Of a stretch of 64,000 nt of DNA, positions 9,274-17,370 are shown piece by piece. The translations under genes were made by a program, and so were the position numbers. The notes below the pieces were generated by a model. That model had not been told where the DNA came from, made no database searches, and worked only from the letters and a program-made list of their open reading frames with translations. This DNA comes from VGJW01 sp035286125 (GTDB lineage: Bacteria > Cyanobacteriota > Sericytochromatia > S15B-MN24 > VGJW01): positions 1 to 64,000 of the forward strand of contig JAYKIS010000075.1 in the NCBI GenBank assembly GCA_035286125.1, given 5' to 3'. The first letter of the stretch is position 1, and each line of letters begins with the position of its first letter.

Positions 9274-9957
9274 CTACCGCGCGCTGACCGTCGGGTCGGC
9301 GATGCCGGCCTGCGCGAAGCCCTGGGCGCGAAGCAGGCAGCTGTCGCATTGGCCGCAGGGGTGGTTGCCCCCCATGTAGCAGGACCATGTCAGGCTGTGG
9401 TCGACGCCCAATTCGGCCCCCAGCCTCACGATTTCAGCCTTGGTCAGACGCATCAGCGGGGCCACGATCCGGGGTGCCCGCCCGCCGTCGCCCACGGCTG
9501 TCCCCAACTCGATGACCCGGGTGAAGGCCGCGATGAAGTCCGGCCGGCAGTCCGGGTAGCCACTGTAGTCGAGCGCGTTGACGCCGATGTAGATCGCCTC
9601 GGCGCCTCTTGCCTCGGCAAACGAGGTCGCAAACGCGAGGAACAGCATGTTCCGGGCAGGGACGTAGGTGTTGGGGATGGTCTCCCCGATGCCGGTCACG
9701 TCGTCGTGTTGCGGCACGGGCTCGTCGCTCGTCAGGGACGACCCGCCCCAGGCGCCCAGGTCGAAGCGCATCACCACGTGCTCGACGGCGCCCACGGCAC
9801 GGGCGACGGCCTCGGCCGAACCGACCTCGCGGGCAAGCCGCTGGCCATAATCGAAGGACAACGCGTGAATCCGGTAGCCGTCGCGCCGGGCCAGCCAGGC
9901 GCACGTCGTGCTGTCGAGCCCACCCGAGAGCAGGACGATGGCGGAGGGTTGGGTCAT
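9274..9957 (-). CDS. queC: 7-cyano-7-deazaguanine synthase QueC
   Basis: QueC converts 7-carboxy-7-deazaguanine with ammonia and ATP to preQ0, the precursor of queuosine in tRNA. The PP-loop SGGLDSTT lies near residue 11, and the zinc-binding cysteines are in the C-terminal CYMGGNHPCGQCDSC segment, as expected for the family. The length of 227 residues is normal. The ATG overlaps the stop of recJ as ATGA, so it is translationally coupled to recJ, an unusual partner. Other queuosine genes are not in the window. Confidence 0.95.
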   Translation of the reverse strand: MTQPSAIVLLSGGLDSTTCAWLARRDGYRIHALSFDYGQRLAREVGSAEAVARAVGAVEHVVMRFDLGAWGGSSLTSDEPVPQHDDVTGIGETIPNTYVPARNMLFLAFATSFAEARGAEAIYIGVNALDYSGYPDCRPDFIAAFTRVIELGTAVGDGGRAPRIVAPLMRLTKAEIVRLGAELGVDHSLTWSCYMGGNHPCGQCDSCLLRAQGFAQAGIADPTVSAR

Positions 9958-11909
9958 CGGGGCACTTCCTCGGTCTTGTGGGGATGTCTGCCACGGGTAT
10001 GCGCCAGAAGCGCCTCCTCGAGCTCCCGGGCGTCCGCCAGCGCATGACGGCCGTCGGCCCCGGGCCGGATGAGGTGCGCCTCCTTCAGGAAGGCATAGGC
10101 CTCGCGCAGGCCGTCATCTGTCAGGGGGACCTCGGGTCCGGCAAGGAAGAGGTCCAGCCCGGAACGCCCCTGCAGGTGGCGCCACAGGGTCTGGACCGAG
10201 GCAGCCAGATCGTTGTCCGGCAAGGCGTCAGGCTCGGCCAGCGCCATCCGATCGAGGGCCAGATCCAGCTCCCGCCTGCCTTGCCACGTCCTGACCCGCA
10301 CGTCCACGGAAACGGCCAGGGCCCGGCCGGCTGCCAGACCCTTGCCCGCGGCATTCCAGCATTTCAGGGGCAGGCCTACCGGCAAGCCCTCCAGCGTCAA
10401 GAAGACGTGGCGTTCCTTGACGGTCCGGGCCGAGGCTATCCGGGTGTGGCGCCAGCCCAGCCGGGGCGGCTCATTGCCGCGGCCCGTGGGCTCGAGGCGT
10501 TCCAGATCCTCTGCGAGGGCCATCGTCACGTCCTCGGGTGCAAGCTCGACATCGAGCGTGACGATGCCCGTGGGGCGGGGCGTCCAGTCCTGCTGGCGGG
10601 CGTGGTGATTGATCGCGTCGCGCAGTTGGGCGAGGTCTTCCTCGCGGATGGAACAGCCGGCGGCGTTGGCATGTCCGCCGTGGCCGAGCAGCAAGCCCCC
10701 GCACGCCGAAAGGGCATCTGCCAGATGGAAGCCGTCGGGTGCCCGCCCCGAGCCCTTCCAGAGCCCATCGTGGCCGGGCGCGAGCAGCAGGGCCGCGGTC
10801 CCGAAGCGCTCGACCAGCTTGCTGGCGACCAGACCGGAGGTACCCGGATGGATGTCCTTGTCCCAGAGAACCATCACGGGGAAGCGCGACAGGTCCCAGG
10901 CCTCGGCCAGAGGCAGGATCCGTGCGACCTGTTCGTCCAGGACCGCACGGCGCTCCTGGTTCACGTCCTCCAGTTGCCGGGCAATCGCCGCCATCTCGTC
11001 CTTGTCGTTGCTGGTCAGCAACCGGAAGCCGGCATCCGGCGTCTCGAGGCGCCCCGGAGCATTCAGGCGCGGCACCAGCTGGAAGCCCAGGTTACGCGCG
11101 GTGATGGTCGCGGCGTCGACCTTGCAGGCTTCGGCCAGCGCCAACGTGCCCGGGGTGCATCGGCCTTCGCGGATGCGGCCGATTCCGGCCCACAGCAGCG
11201 GGCGGTTCACGCCGCCGACCGGGACCACGTCGCCTACGGTCCCGAGGGCCACAAGATCGAGCAGCCACATCAGTTCGGGCGTCAGGCCGCCCTCCAGGGC
11301 CACGACAAGGGCAAAGGCGACGCCCGCCCCGCACAGGTCGGACCACGCCGGAAAGTCCACGCCCGGATGCACGAGGGCCCTGGCACAGGGCAAGTCCGGG
11401 CCGATCCGGTGATGGTCGGTGACGACGAGATCGAGCCCCAGTTCCCGGGCTCGTTCGGCAGCCGGGTAGGCCGAGATCCCGTTGTCACACGTCAGGATCA
11501 TGCGGCAGCCGGCGTCGGCGAAGTGGTCGACGGAAGCCGGTTTCAGGCCATACCCGTCGAGAAACCTGTCGGGCAGCCTCAAGACCACCTGTCCCTTGCG
11601 CCTGCGAGCCAGGTAACGCCACAGGATGGCACTGCTGGTCACGCCGTCGCAGTCGTAGTCGCCGTAAAGGCCGATGCGTTCGCCGTGGCGCAGCGCGTGT
11701 TCGATCCGGGTGACGGCGGCTTGCATGCCCGGGCTGGCGATGGGCGTCCGGATCGCCGAGAGATCGTCACGTGCTCCGAGGAACGCGCGCGCCACGTCGG
11801 CCGTGCGGTAGCCGCGGGCCGCCAGGATGCCGGCCAGGGTCGGCGTTGCGCCAAGCGCCTTGCCGAGGGTGGCGACTTCCCGGGGATCGGTCTCGCGTAC
11901 TCGCCACAT
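9954..11909 (-). CDS. recJ: Single-stranded-DNA-specific exonuclease RecJ
   Basis: RecJ degrades single-stranded DNA 5' to 3' in recombination and mismatch repair. The DHH-family motifs are visible: GDYDCDGVTSSAI near residue 70, VVTDHH, and the DHHA1 motif GHGGHANAAGC. An OB-fold region and a C-terminal extension follow, for 651 residues. The frame is open further upstream, but ATG 11909 is chosen because GGAAGGAGGG precedes it at good spacing and the family N-terminus begins there. It overlaps queC by four bases and diverges from motB. Confidence 0.93.
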   Translation of the reverse strand: MWRVRETDPREVATLGKALGATPTLAGILAARGYRTADVARAFLGARDDLSAIRTPIASPGMQAAVTRIEHALRHGERIGLYGDYDCDGVTSSAILWRYLARRRKGQVVLRLPDRFLDGYGLKPASVDHFADAGCRMILTCDNGISAYPAAERARELGLDLVVTDHHRIGPDLPCARALVHPGVDFPAWSDLCGAGVAFALVVALEGGLTPELMWLLDLVALGTVGDVVPVGGVNRPLLWAGIGRIREGRCTPGTLALAEACKVDAATITARNLGFQLVPRLNAPGRLETPDAGFRLLTSNDKDEMAAIARQLEDVNQERRAVLDEQVARILPLAEAWDLSRFPVMVLWDKDIHPGTSGLVASKLVERFGTAALLLAPGHDGLWKGSGRAPDGFHLADALSACGGLLLGHGGHANAAGCSIREEDLAQLRDAINHHARQQDWTPRPTGIVTLDVELAPEDVTMALAEDLERLEPTGRGNEPPRLGWRHTRIASARTVKERHVFLTLEGLPVGLPLKCWNAAGKGLAAGRALAVSVDVRVRTWQGRRELDLALDRMALAEPDALPDNDLAASVQTLWRHLQGRSGLDLFLAGPEVPLTDDGLREAYAFLKEAHLIRPGADGRHALADARELEEALLAHTRGRHPHKTEEVPR

Positions 11910-12012
11910 CGCGTCGCCCTCCTTCCCTCGTTTCCTCCCATGATAGGGGCGCGGGGCACGCCCGGCGATGCGCCGGGTTGCAAGTCGGGGACGGCCGGGT
12001 AAGCATGGTCCC

Positions 12013-12672
12013 ATGCGGAAGCGCGGTGGTCATGCGGATGGAGGTCACGGGGAACCGTGGCTGATGACCTATGCGGACATGATCACCCTGCTGATGGCGC
12101 TCTTCATCGTGATGCTGTCGGTATCGACCATCGACCAGCAAAAGGCCGAGGAGATCACGGCCGCCATGAAGCAGAGCGTCAGCAAGCGCAAGAGCCAGAT
12201 GCCCTTCCAGGACATGAAGGCACGCATCGACAAGATCGTCCGTGAGAACAAGCTCGAACGGCAGGTTACGGCCACGCTGACGCCCAAGGGCGTGGACATC
12301 GAGTTCGCGAGCTCGGTGTTCTTCGCGCTGGGCCAGGCGGATCTGCTCCCGGAGGCCGGTCCCATCCTCGACAAGACCGCGATTGCGCTCAAGGGGCTCA
12401 ATATCGCGGGCGTCACGATGAACATCGAAGGTCATACGGACGATACCCCCATCAACAGTCCCCGGTTCGCGTCGAACTGGGAGCTGTCCACGGCACGGGC
12501 CACCAACGTCGTGCGCTACCTGATCGACCGTGGCGTGGACGAAAAGGTCGTGCAGGCCCTTGGCCTCGCGGCGACGCGTCCCAAGGTGCCCAATCGGGAT
12601 CAGGCCGGCAACGCCATACCCAATAACCAGGCCGCCAACCGGCGCGTCGTCATCCGGCTCGTCCGAAGCTGA
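12013..12672 (+). CDS. motB: Flagellar motor stator protein MotB
   Basis: MotB anchors the ion-driven stator to peptidoglycan. The single membrane helix near residues 18-38 begins with the family motif PWLMTYADMITLLMALF, which includes the Asp that carries the ion. The C-terminal OmpA-like domain is clear (MNIEGHTDDTPI and NWELSTARA). The ATG at 12013 gives the usual short cytoplasmic N-terminus, but it has no good ribosome site, and an upstream in-frame ATG at 11968 exists. It precedes motA by 19 bases, the reverse of the usual motA-motB order. Confidence 0.9.
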   Translation: MRKRGGHADGGHGEPWLMTYADMITLLMALFIVMLSVSTIDQQKAEEITAAMKQSVSKRKSQMPFQDMKARIDKIVRENKLERQVTATLTPKGVDIEFASSVFFALGQADLLPEAGPILDKTAIALKGLNIAGVTMNIEGHTDDTPINSPRFASNWELSTARATNVVRYLIDRGVDEKVVQALGLAATRPKVPNRDQAGNAIPNNQAANRRVVIRLVRS

Positions 12673-12691
12673 TTCCAGGAGGTCTTGTTCC

Positions 12692-13510
12692 GTGACGCTA
12701 TTCGGCTTCGTCCTGGGCTTCGCCATCTTCATCGGCGCCATCCTGCACGAGACGCAGGAGGCGACGCTCTTCGTCAATCCTCATGGCCTGCTGATTGTCT
12801 TCGGGGGGTCGCTTGCCGCTGCGTTCGCAGGATTCCACGGCGGCGAGCTGGTGCGTTCCGTGACGTCGCTCAAGTTCATCTTCCGCAAGGTCAGCGAGGA
12901 CCCGCGCAAGTATGTGTCGATGTTCGAGGGCCTGGCCCAGAAGATCTCCCAGGGGGGCCTGTCGGCCATCGAGGAAGAGGTTTCGGCCCTGCCCGAGGGC
13001 TTTGCCAAGGATGGCCTCGACCTGCTGGTCAACGGCTTCAAGCGGGATGAAATCGTCGACATCATGGACATCCGCCTCGAGACCATGGCCCTGGCCGAGC
13101 AATCGGATTCCAACCTGTTTCGCACCATGGCAACGCTGGCGCCCGGCTTTGGTCTGGTCGGCACCCTCATCGGTCTCATCATCATGCTGACCAAGCTCGA
13201 GGACGTCTCCAAGGTCGCGCCCTCGATGGCGACGGCGATGACGGCGACGTTCTATGGTGTCATCCTGGCGAACCTCATCTTCCTGCCGCTCTCGGTCAAG
13301 ATTTCCCGCCGCCTGGATTCCAAGCTGTGGCTTTATGAGCTGATCAAGGCCGGCGTGCTGATGCTCTATGAAAAGCGCAACCCGCTCTATGTCCGCGAGA
13401 AGCTGGGCGCCTACCTGGATCCGGCGGTACGCAAGAAGATTTCCGCTGAAGCAGGCGCGGCTGTCAGGGCCTCGGCTGCAGCCCGCAAGCCCGCCGCGGC
13501 CAAGGCCTGA
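12692..13510 (+). CDS. motA: Flagellar motor stator protein MotA
   Basis: MotA forms the ion channel of the flagellar stator with MotB. The 272-residue protein shows the four-helix MotA/TolQ/ExbB layout, with two N-terminal helices, a charged cytoplasmic loop and the signature TLAPGFGLVGTLIGLI followed by a fourth helix. The start is GTG 12692, in frame and preceded by AGGAGG at 12677-12682. The C-terminal tail is Ala/Lys-rich. The stop overlaps the start of the next gene by one base, so the acetyltransferase downstream is likely in the same operon. Confidence 0.92.
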   Translation: MTLFGFVLGFAIFIGAILHETQEATLFVNPHGLLIVFGGSLAAAFAGFHGGELVRSVTSLKFIFRKVSEDPRKYVSMFEGLAQKISQGGLSAIEEEVSALPEGFAKDGLDLLVNGFKRDEIVDIMDIRLETMALAEQSDSNLFRTMATLAPGFGLVGTLIGLIIMLTKLEDVSKVAPSMATAMTATFYGVILANLIFLPLSVKISRRLDSKLWLYELIKAGVLMLYEKRNPLYVREKLGAYLDPAVRKKISAEAGAAVRASAAARKPAAAKA

Positions 13511-14637
13511 TGTCGCTGCGGGTTACCCGCGCCGAGTCGCCCGAGGCCCTGCTCGAGATCCAGCGCTTCCGCTATTCCGTCTACGTCGACGAGATGGGCA
13601 AGCCCATCGCCCATGCCGATCACGACCGTCAGGTGCTGGCCGACCCCGAGGACGCCACGGGCCAGGTCTTCGCCTGTCATGACGATGCCGGCCTGATCGG
13701 CACGATTCGCCTCGCGACGGGGCCGGACAGTCCGGATGAGGCGCATGCCGGCCTATACCGGCTCGACCTGTTTCCCGATGTTGCGCGCACGCAAGCGGCC
13801 TTTGCGTCGCGTTTCATGTTGCGCTCCGATCACCGGGGGGGGCTCGCGGCGCATCGGCTGTGCCTTGCGGCGCTCGACGCTGCGCTCGATGCCGACATTC
13901 GCCTCGTGTTCTGCCACTGTGCACCCTACCTTGTGGGCTACTACGAACAACTGGGATTCCGCCGCTACACCGATAACTTCCACGATGCCCTCGGCTATCG
14001 CGTGCCCATGGTGCTGGTCCTGCGCGACAAGGCGCACCTCGAGGCCGTGCGCTCGCCGCTGGCGGCACGCATACCCGATCCGGTCGACGAAGCCTGGGGC
14101 GGCTGGTTCGGGGCTCGATTCCCCGACTTCGTGTTCCCCGCCAACGCCCGGCTCGTGGCGACCGATGCCTTCTACGAGTTGCTCAACCGCAAGCTCCATG
14201 ACGATCCGCGCAAGACCATTCCCCTGCTGCGCGGCCTCGAACAGGAGGAGGCCGATGCGGTGCTCCGTGCGGGTACGATCCTCGGCTGCGCCGACGGCGA
14301 TCGCCTGTTGCGCGAGGGTGAGTTGAGCGGGGAGATCTACCTCAACCTGTCGGCGCTGGTCGGTATTCGTCATCCGGATCGCCAGGGATGGCTCAGCCTG
14401 CTCGGCCCCGGAGAGCTCATCGGCGAGATGGCGTTCCTGATGAGCAGCCGGCGGACAGCCGATGTGACGGTAATCCGGGGTGGCGAGATCCTGCTGCTTT
14501 CCGAGCGGACGCTCAAGCGCCTGATGGACGAGCGGCCTGAGGCGGCTTCCAAGGTGCTCTTCAACCTGGCGAAGATCCTGTGCGAGCGTCTCGCCTCGAC
14601 GACACGATCGCTGGTCGACACGGCCCGGCAGGCCTGA
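13510..14637 (+). CDS. GNAT-type acyltransferase fused to C-terminal cyclic nucleotide-binding domain
   Basis: This 375-residue protein has two recognisable halves. Residues about 1-180 look like a GNAT or acyl-homoserine-lactone-synthase-like fold (RFRYSVYVDEMGKP, VGYYEQLGFRRYTD). Residues about 235-365 look like a cNMP-binding domain with the phosphate-binding cassette region GPGELIGEMAFLMSSRRTAD. A cyclic nucleotide probably controls the acyl transfer. The mycobacterial cAMP-dependent lysine acetyltransferase uses the same pair of domains in the opposite order. The ATG overlaps the motA stop by one base, so it is co-transcribed with the motor genes. The acyl donor and target are unknown. 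Confidence 0.75.
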   Translation: MSLRVTRAESPEALLEIQRFRYSVYVDEMGKPIAHADHDRQVLADPEDATGQVFACHDDAGLIGTIRLATGPDSPDEAHAGLYRLDLFPDVARTQAAFASRFMLRSDHRGGLAAHRLCLAALDAALDADIRLVFCHCAPYLVGYYEQLGFRRYTDNFHDALGYRVPMVLVLRDKAHLEAVRSPLAARIPDPVDEAWGGWFGARFPDFVFPANARLVATDAFYELLNRKLHDDPRKTIPLLRGLEQEEADAVLRAGTILGCADGDRLLREGELSGEIYLNLSALVGIRHPDRQGWLSLLGPGELIGEMAFLMSSRRTADVTVIRGGEILLLSERTLKRLMDERPEAASKVLFNLAKILCERLASTTRSLVDTARQA

Positions 14638-14650
14638 GGGCTTCCTTTGG

Positions 14651-14667
14651 GTGCCCTACCCGGGTAT
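14651..14667. promoter_or_regulatory. Putative CsoR-family operator upstream of its own gene (site A)
   Basis: GTGCC-N7-GGTAT, with an inner TACCCGGGTA palindrome at 14657-14666, lies 23 bases before the csoR start. It has the same arm spacing as the three sites at 16407, 16475 and 20351, with one mismatch in the left arm. Autorepression is the inference. No convincing -10/-35 pair was found here, so this is the weakest of the four. Confidence 0.5.
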
Positions 14668-14689
14668 CATTCCGGCAGGGGGTGTCATC

Positions 14690-14938
14690 ATGTCGGACAG
14701 CCGGGTCATCCAGAGCCTCAAGCGGATCGAGGGCCAGGTCAAGGGCCTGCAGAAGATGGTCGCCGACGAGCGCCCCTGCGAGGAAATCCTGGTCCAGATC
14801 ATGGCGGCCAAGGCTGCCCTTGATCGCGTGACGCGCGATCTGGCCGACACCCACCTGGATGCGTGCTTCGCCAACACGCCGCCCGAGGAGCTCAAGGACA
14901 AGGTCGCCCGCACCATCCAGATGCTCTGCAAGATGTAG
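14690..14938 (+). CDS. CsoR/RcnR/CstR-family metal- or persulfide-sensing repressor
   Basis: An 82-residue all-helical repressor of the CsoR family. The opening helix (IQSLKRIEGQVKGLQKMV) is diagnostic. The sensing residues are Cys30, His55 and Cys59, spaced 25 and 29 apart as in the Cu(I) triad of CsoR. CstR persulfide sensors keep the two cysteines at the same spacing but are reported to lack the His. A further Cys80 lies near the end. Sequence alone therefore points to copper, while every neighbouring gene handles sulfur. ATG 14690 is preferred over 14651, which would put the operator inside the gene. Confidence 0.85.
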   Translation: MSDSRVIQSLKRIEGQVKGLQKMVADERPCEEILVQIMAAKAALDRVTRDLADTHLDACFANTPPEELKDKVARTIQMLCKM

Positions 14939-14965
14939 GCTGGCGACTCGCCTGGCCGGATGCGG

Positions 14966-15913
14966 TCAGAGCCGGCGTGGCTTGCGCTCTTCTGGGGTTG
15001 CCGGCGCGAACCCGAAGGACTGATAGGCCTGCTGGCCTTCCGGACTCGTGAGATGTTCCAGCCACATGGCGGCGGTTCGGGGGTGTCTGCTGCCGATGAT
15101 CGGACTTGCCGTATACGCAACCTCGTCCCCGGCGTTCTGTTCGGGCGGAAGGGCAATGCCCTCGACCGGACGGCCTGCGCGAACAGCTTCGAGGACTTCG
15201 GTGCGCCAGACGAGGCCGACGTCTGACTTGCCCTGATCGATGCGGTCGGGCGTCTCGCGGTGATGGACTGCCGTGAACCAGTGGCCCGGAGCCGGCTCGC
15301 AAGCGCGACAATCGCGGTCGTCCGACAGGGTCTTCCACAGGCCGAGTCGAGAGAGGATGGGCTTTCCGTGGAAGCGCATGATGCCCTCGTCGAGCGGATT
15401 GGGCAGGCTGCTGCGTACACCGGGCCTTGTCAGGTCCCGCAAGTCGCGGATACCGAGAGGATTGCCCTTGGCGACCATCAACTGCAGCTCGTTGTGGGCA
15501 TAGGTCCGGCATTCCTGTGCGAATCCGCCCTTTCGCAGCCGATCTAGGTAGCCCTGGCCGACCGTGCCGTAGACGTCGGGCCGTCCGGGCCACGTCCGAC
15601 CACCATACCGCAGGCCTCCGGCTTCGAGGGCATCGAGCAGCAGGCCCGGCGGCAGGGTCAGCAGGCCGATGGACGTGCCCGGGTGCTTGGCACGGAAACC
15701 CGCCATCACGGCGTCCATCGCGAAGTACTGGTTGCCGGCGACCCAGACCACGAGGTCGGCCGAGGCCATCGCCGAGAGGGCCGAGATGCCGGTGATGCCG
15801 CGGCCGTCGCGATCCATCCAGCGCAGGTCGCTGTCCCGTCCCGGCGGAACGACGGGGAACGAGGACGTGGCCTGAAGTCCGGCCACGAGGGCCAGGGTTC
15901 CGGTCAGCAGCAT
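14966..15913 (-). CDS. Periplasmic substrate-binding protein (ModA-like fold)
   Basis: Exported solute-binding protein of 315 residues. It has a short signal sequence (LLTGTLALVAGLQA), then the start of a type II binding domain (DLVVWVAGNQYFAMDAVMAGF) and family-like segments such as KSDVGLVWRTEVL and TSPEGQQAYQSFGFAP near the C-terminus. These resemble ModA and other oxyanion-binding proteins. No transporter genes are adjacent. It lies 14 bases downstream of the DsrE-like gene and probably shares its operator-controlled transcript, so a sulfur oxyanion ligand is a reasonable guess, not shown. Confidence 0.7.
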   Translation of the reverse strand: MLLTGTLALVAGLQATSSFPVVPPGRDSDLRWMDRDGRGITGISALSAMASADLVVWVAGNQYFAMDAVMAGFRAKHPGTSIGLLTLPPGLLLDALEAGGLRYGGRTWPGRPDVYGTVGQGYLDRLRKGGFAQECRTYAHNELQLMVAKGNPLGIRDLRDLTRPGVRSSLPNPLDEGIMRFHGKPILSRLGLWKTLSDDRDCRACEPAPGHWFTAVHHRETPDRIDQGKSDVGLVWRTEVLEAVRAGRPVEGIALPPEQNAGDEVAYTASPIIGSRHPRTAAMWLEHLTSPEGQQAYQSFGFAPATPEERKPRRL

Positions 15914-15927
15914 GGGCGGGGACTCCT

Positions 15928-16377
15928 TCAGTGGCCGGCCTTCAGGTAGGACCAGCCTGCTTCCTGTTTCATGACGACCTCGGCCACCCCGGCCGGGACC
16001 ACGGTGACGAAAGGCTGCAGGTCAGCATCTGTCAGCTTCTTGCGGTTCATGGTGTTGCGGCACGCGGCGAAGACGACGCCCTGGGCCGCCAGGCCTTCCA
16101 TCCGGGCTTGCCCCATCGGGTTGGCGCGGGTCACGAGGCCGATGCCGGGCCCATGGACCACCAGTTCCACGGTGGTCTGATCGGGGCCCAGGGCCTTGCG
16201 GGCGTTCTCGATGTTGTTCAGGACGGCCTCCCAGCTGGCCGTGGCGTCACTGGTCAGTTCGAGGACGACCCGATGCCGTGGTGGCGCGGGGACGCCTTCC
16301 GCCGCAAGCGTCGGTCGCGTGCCTGGCCAGGCGGCGGCGAGCGCGGCAACGAGGGCGATCATGACGTAACGGGCCAT
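15928..16377 (-). CDS. Exported DsrE/DsrF-like protein
   Basis: Protein of 149 residues with a signal peptide (YVMIALVAALAAAWPG), followed by a DsrE/F-like fold. The segment VVLELTSDATASWEAVLNNIEN is typical, and a single conserved-looking Cys sits in FAACRNTM. Members of this group bind or relay sulfur. AAGGAG lies seven to eight bases before ATG 16377, so the longer frame starting at 16437 is rejected. It diverges from tusA across a region holding two operator-like repeats and is followed by the binding-protein gene. Confidence 0.75.
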   Translation of the reverse strand: MARYVMIALVAALAAAWPGTRPTLAAEGVPAPPRHRVVLELTSDATASWEAVLNNIENARKALGPDQTTVELVVHGPGIGLVTRANPMGQARMEGLAAQGVVFAACRNTMNRKKLTDADLQPFVTVVPAGVAEVVMKQEAGWSYLKAGH

Positions 16378-16406
16378 CCGGACGCTCCTTCTTGACGATC
16401 GTTTAT

Positions 16407-16423
16407 ATACCCTTCTCGGGTAG
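16407..16423. promoter_or_regulatory. Putative CsoR-family operator before the DsrE-like gene (site B)
   Basis: ATACC-N7-GGTAG, within TACCC-N5-GGGTA at 16408-16422, lies 30 bases before the minus-strand DsrE-like start. On the minus strand TTGACA (16437-16432) and a TATATAAA run flank it, but they are 22-24 bases apart, too far for a normal sigma-70 promoter. The arms and spacing match sites C and D. Confidence 0.65.
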
Positions 16424-16443
16424 GGGAATTTTGTCAATCCCGG

Positions 16444-16491
16444 TTGACGAACCCGATCCGGTGTTGGATTATGGATACCGTACGGGGGTAT
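16444..16491 (+). promoter_or_regulatory. Promoter of the tusA operon with overlapping operator (site C)
   Basis: TTGACG at 16444-16449 and GATTAT at 16467-16472 are 17 bases apart, a plausible sigma-70 promoter. The inverted repeat ATACC-N7-GGTAT at 16475-16491 starts three bases after the -10 box, over the expected transcription start. A bound repressor would block initiation. Promoter D at 20319 is built the same way. Confidence 0.65.
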
Positions 16492-16507
16492 TCAAAGGAT
16501 GTCTGAG

Positions 16508-16753
16508 ATGCAAGCCGACAAAGTGCTGGACGCGCAGGGCCTCAAGTGCCCGATGCCGATCGTCAAGGCCAAGAAGGAGCTGGATGCGCTGGCGCCCGGC
16601 GCGGTCCTGAAGGTGATCGCGACGGACAAGGGCTCGGTGCTCGATTTCCAGGGCTGGGCGCGCACCAACAAGGTGGCCGAGCTCCTTGGCCAGGAGACCG
16701 AGAAGGCTGCCGACGGCAGCGACCGTTATCTCCATTTCCTGCGGCGCAAGTAG
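16508..16753 (+). CDS. tusA: Sulfur carrier protein TusA
   Basis: TusA-family sulfur carrier of 81 residues. The LKCPMPIVKAKKEL motif holds the persulfide-carrying Cys14, and the rest fits the two-layer alpha/beta fold. I start at ATG 16508 because AAAGGA lies eight bases before it; ATG 16499 is in frame but has no space for a ribosome site. It is the first gene of a plus-strand run with dsrE2, ten bases downstream. In sulfur oxidisers the rhd-tusA-dsrE2 set passes sulfane sulfur between proteins, and all three functions occur in this island. Confidence 0.93.
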   Translation: MQADKVLDAQGLKCPMPIVKAKKELDALAPGAVLKVIATDKGSVLDFQGWARTNKVAELLGQETEKAADGSDRYLHFLRRK

Positions 16754-16763
16754 GAGGTCTCCG

Positions 16764-17360
16764 ATGATCGACGAGAAGAAGGCGATCGAAGCCAGCGCCC
16801 TGATGGGTTTGCTGGGTGACCTCAAGGATCGCGTGGACGCGCTCGAGACCCGGCTCGACACCGAGGTGGCCGACATCCGCACGCAGTTGCCGGCCGAGCG
16901 GGCCGCCATCGTGTTGTTCTCGGGTGACCTCGACAAGGTCCTCGCGGCCTTCATCATCGCCACCGGCGCCGCGACCATGGGCCTTGAGACGACGGTGTTC
17001 TTCACGTTCTGGGGGTTGACCGTCCTGAAGCGCAAGCGCGTGCTCAAGGGCAAGAACCTGATGGAGCGGATGATGGCCGTGATGACGCCGGAGACCTCCC
17101 GCGGCCTCGACCCCTCCAAGATGGCCTACTTCGGCGCGGGTGCGGTCATGCTGCGCCAGATGATGAAGGCCAAGGACGTGGCCTCGCTCGAGGACATGGT
17201 CGAGCTCTCGCGCGAATGCGGCGTGCGCTTCGTCGCCTGCGAGATGAGCATGGACGTGATGGGGGTCCGCCAGGACGAACTTCGGTCCGATGCCGAGCTC
17301 GGCGGCGTCGCTACCTTCCTGGGCGAAGCCGTCAACGCACGCCTCGCGTTGTTCATCTAG
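16764..17360 (+). CDS. DsrE2-type (DsrE/DsrF/DrsH-like) sulfurtransferase
   Basis: Protein of 198 residues from the DsrE2 group. An N-terminal helical segment of about 45 residues, possibly coiled coil, precedes the core AAIVLFSGDLDKVLAAFIIA and TTVFFTFWGLTVLKRKR, both characteristic of the family. Cys152 and Cys159 (RECGVRFVACEM) are the likely sulfur-binding residues. AGGAGG precedes ATG 16764. It is directly downstream of tusA, the usual partner, and upstream of yeiH. Transfer of sulfane sulfur to or from TusA is the expected role. Confidence 0.88.
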   Translation: MIDEKKAIEASALMGLLGDLKDRVDALETRLDTEVADIRTQLPAERAAIVLFSGDLDKVLAAFIIATGAATMGLETTVFFTFWGLTVLKRKRVLKGKNLMERMMAVMTPETSRGLDPSKMAYFGAGAVMLRQMMKAKDVASLEDMVELSRECGVRFVACEMSMDVMGVRQDELRSDAELGGVATFLGEAVNARLALFI

Positions 17361-17370
17361 GACGCTGCGG

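Noticed and set aside
9609..12002. Plus-strand frame of almost 800 codons over recJ and queC
   Set aside because: RecJ and QueC motifs are on the other strand; this translation is Arg/Gly/Gln-rich with no recognisable fold.
14690..14938. Naming the repressor csoR or cstR
   Set aside because: The Cys-His-Cys triad favours CsoR and the neighbours favour CstR; neither can be chosen, so the gene was left without a symbol.
16407..16437. TTGACA and TATATA as a standard promoter for the DsrE-like gene
   Set aside because: They are 22-24 bases apart, outside the normal sigma-70 range.
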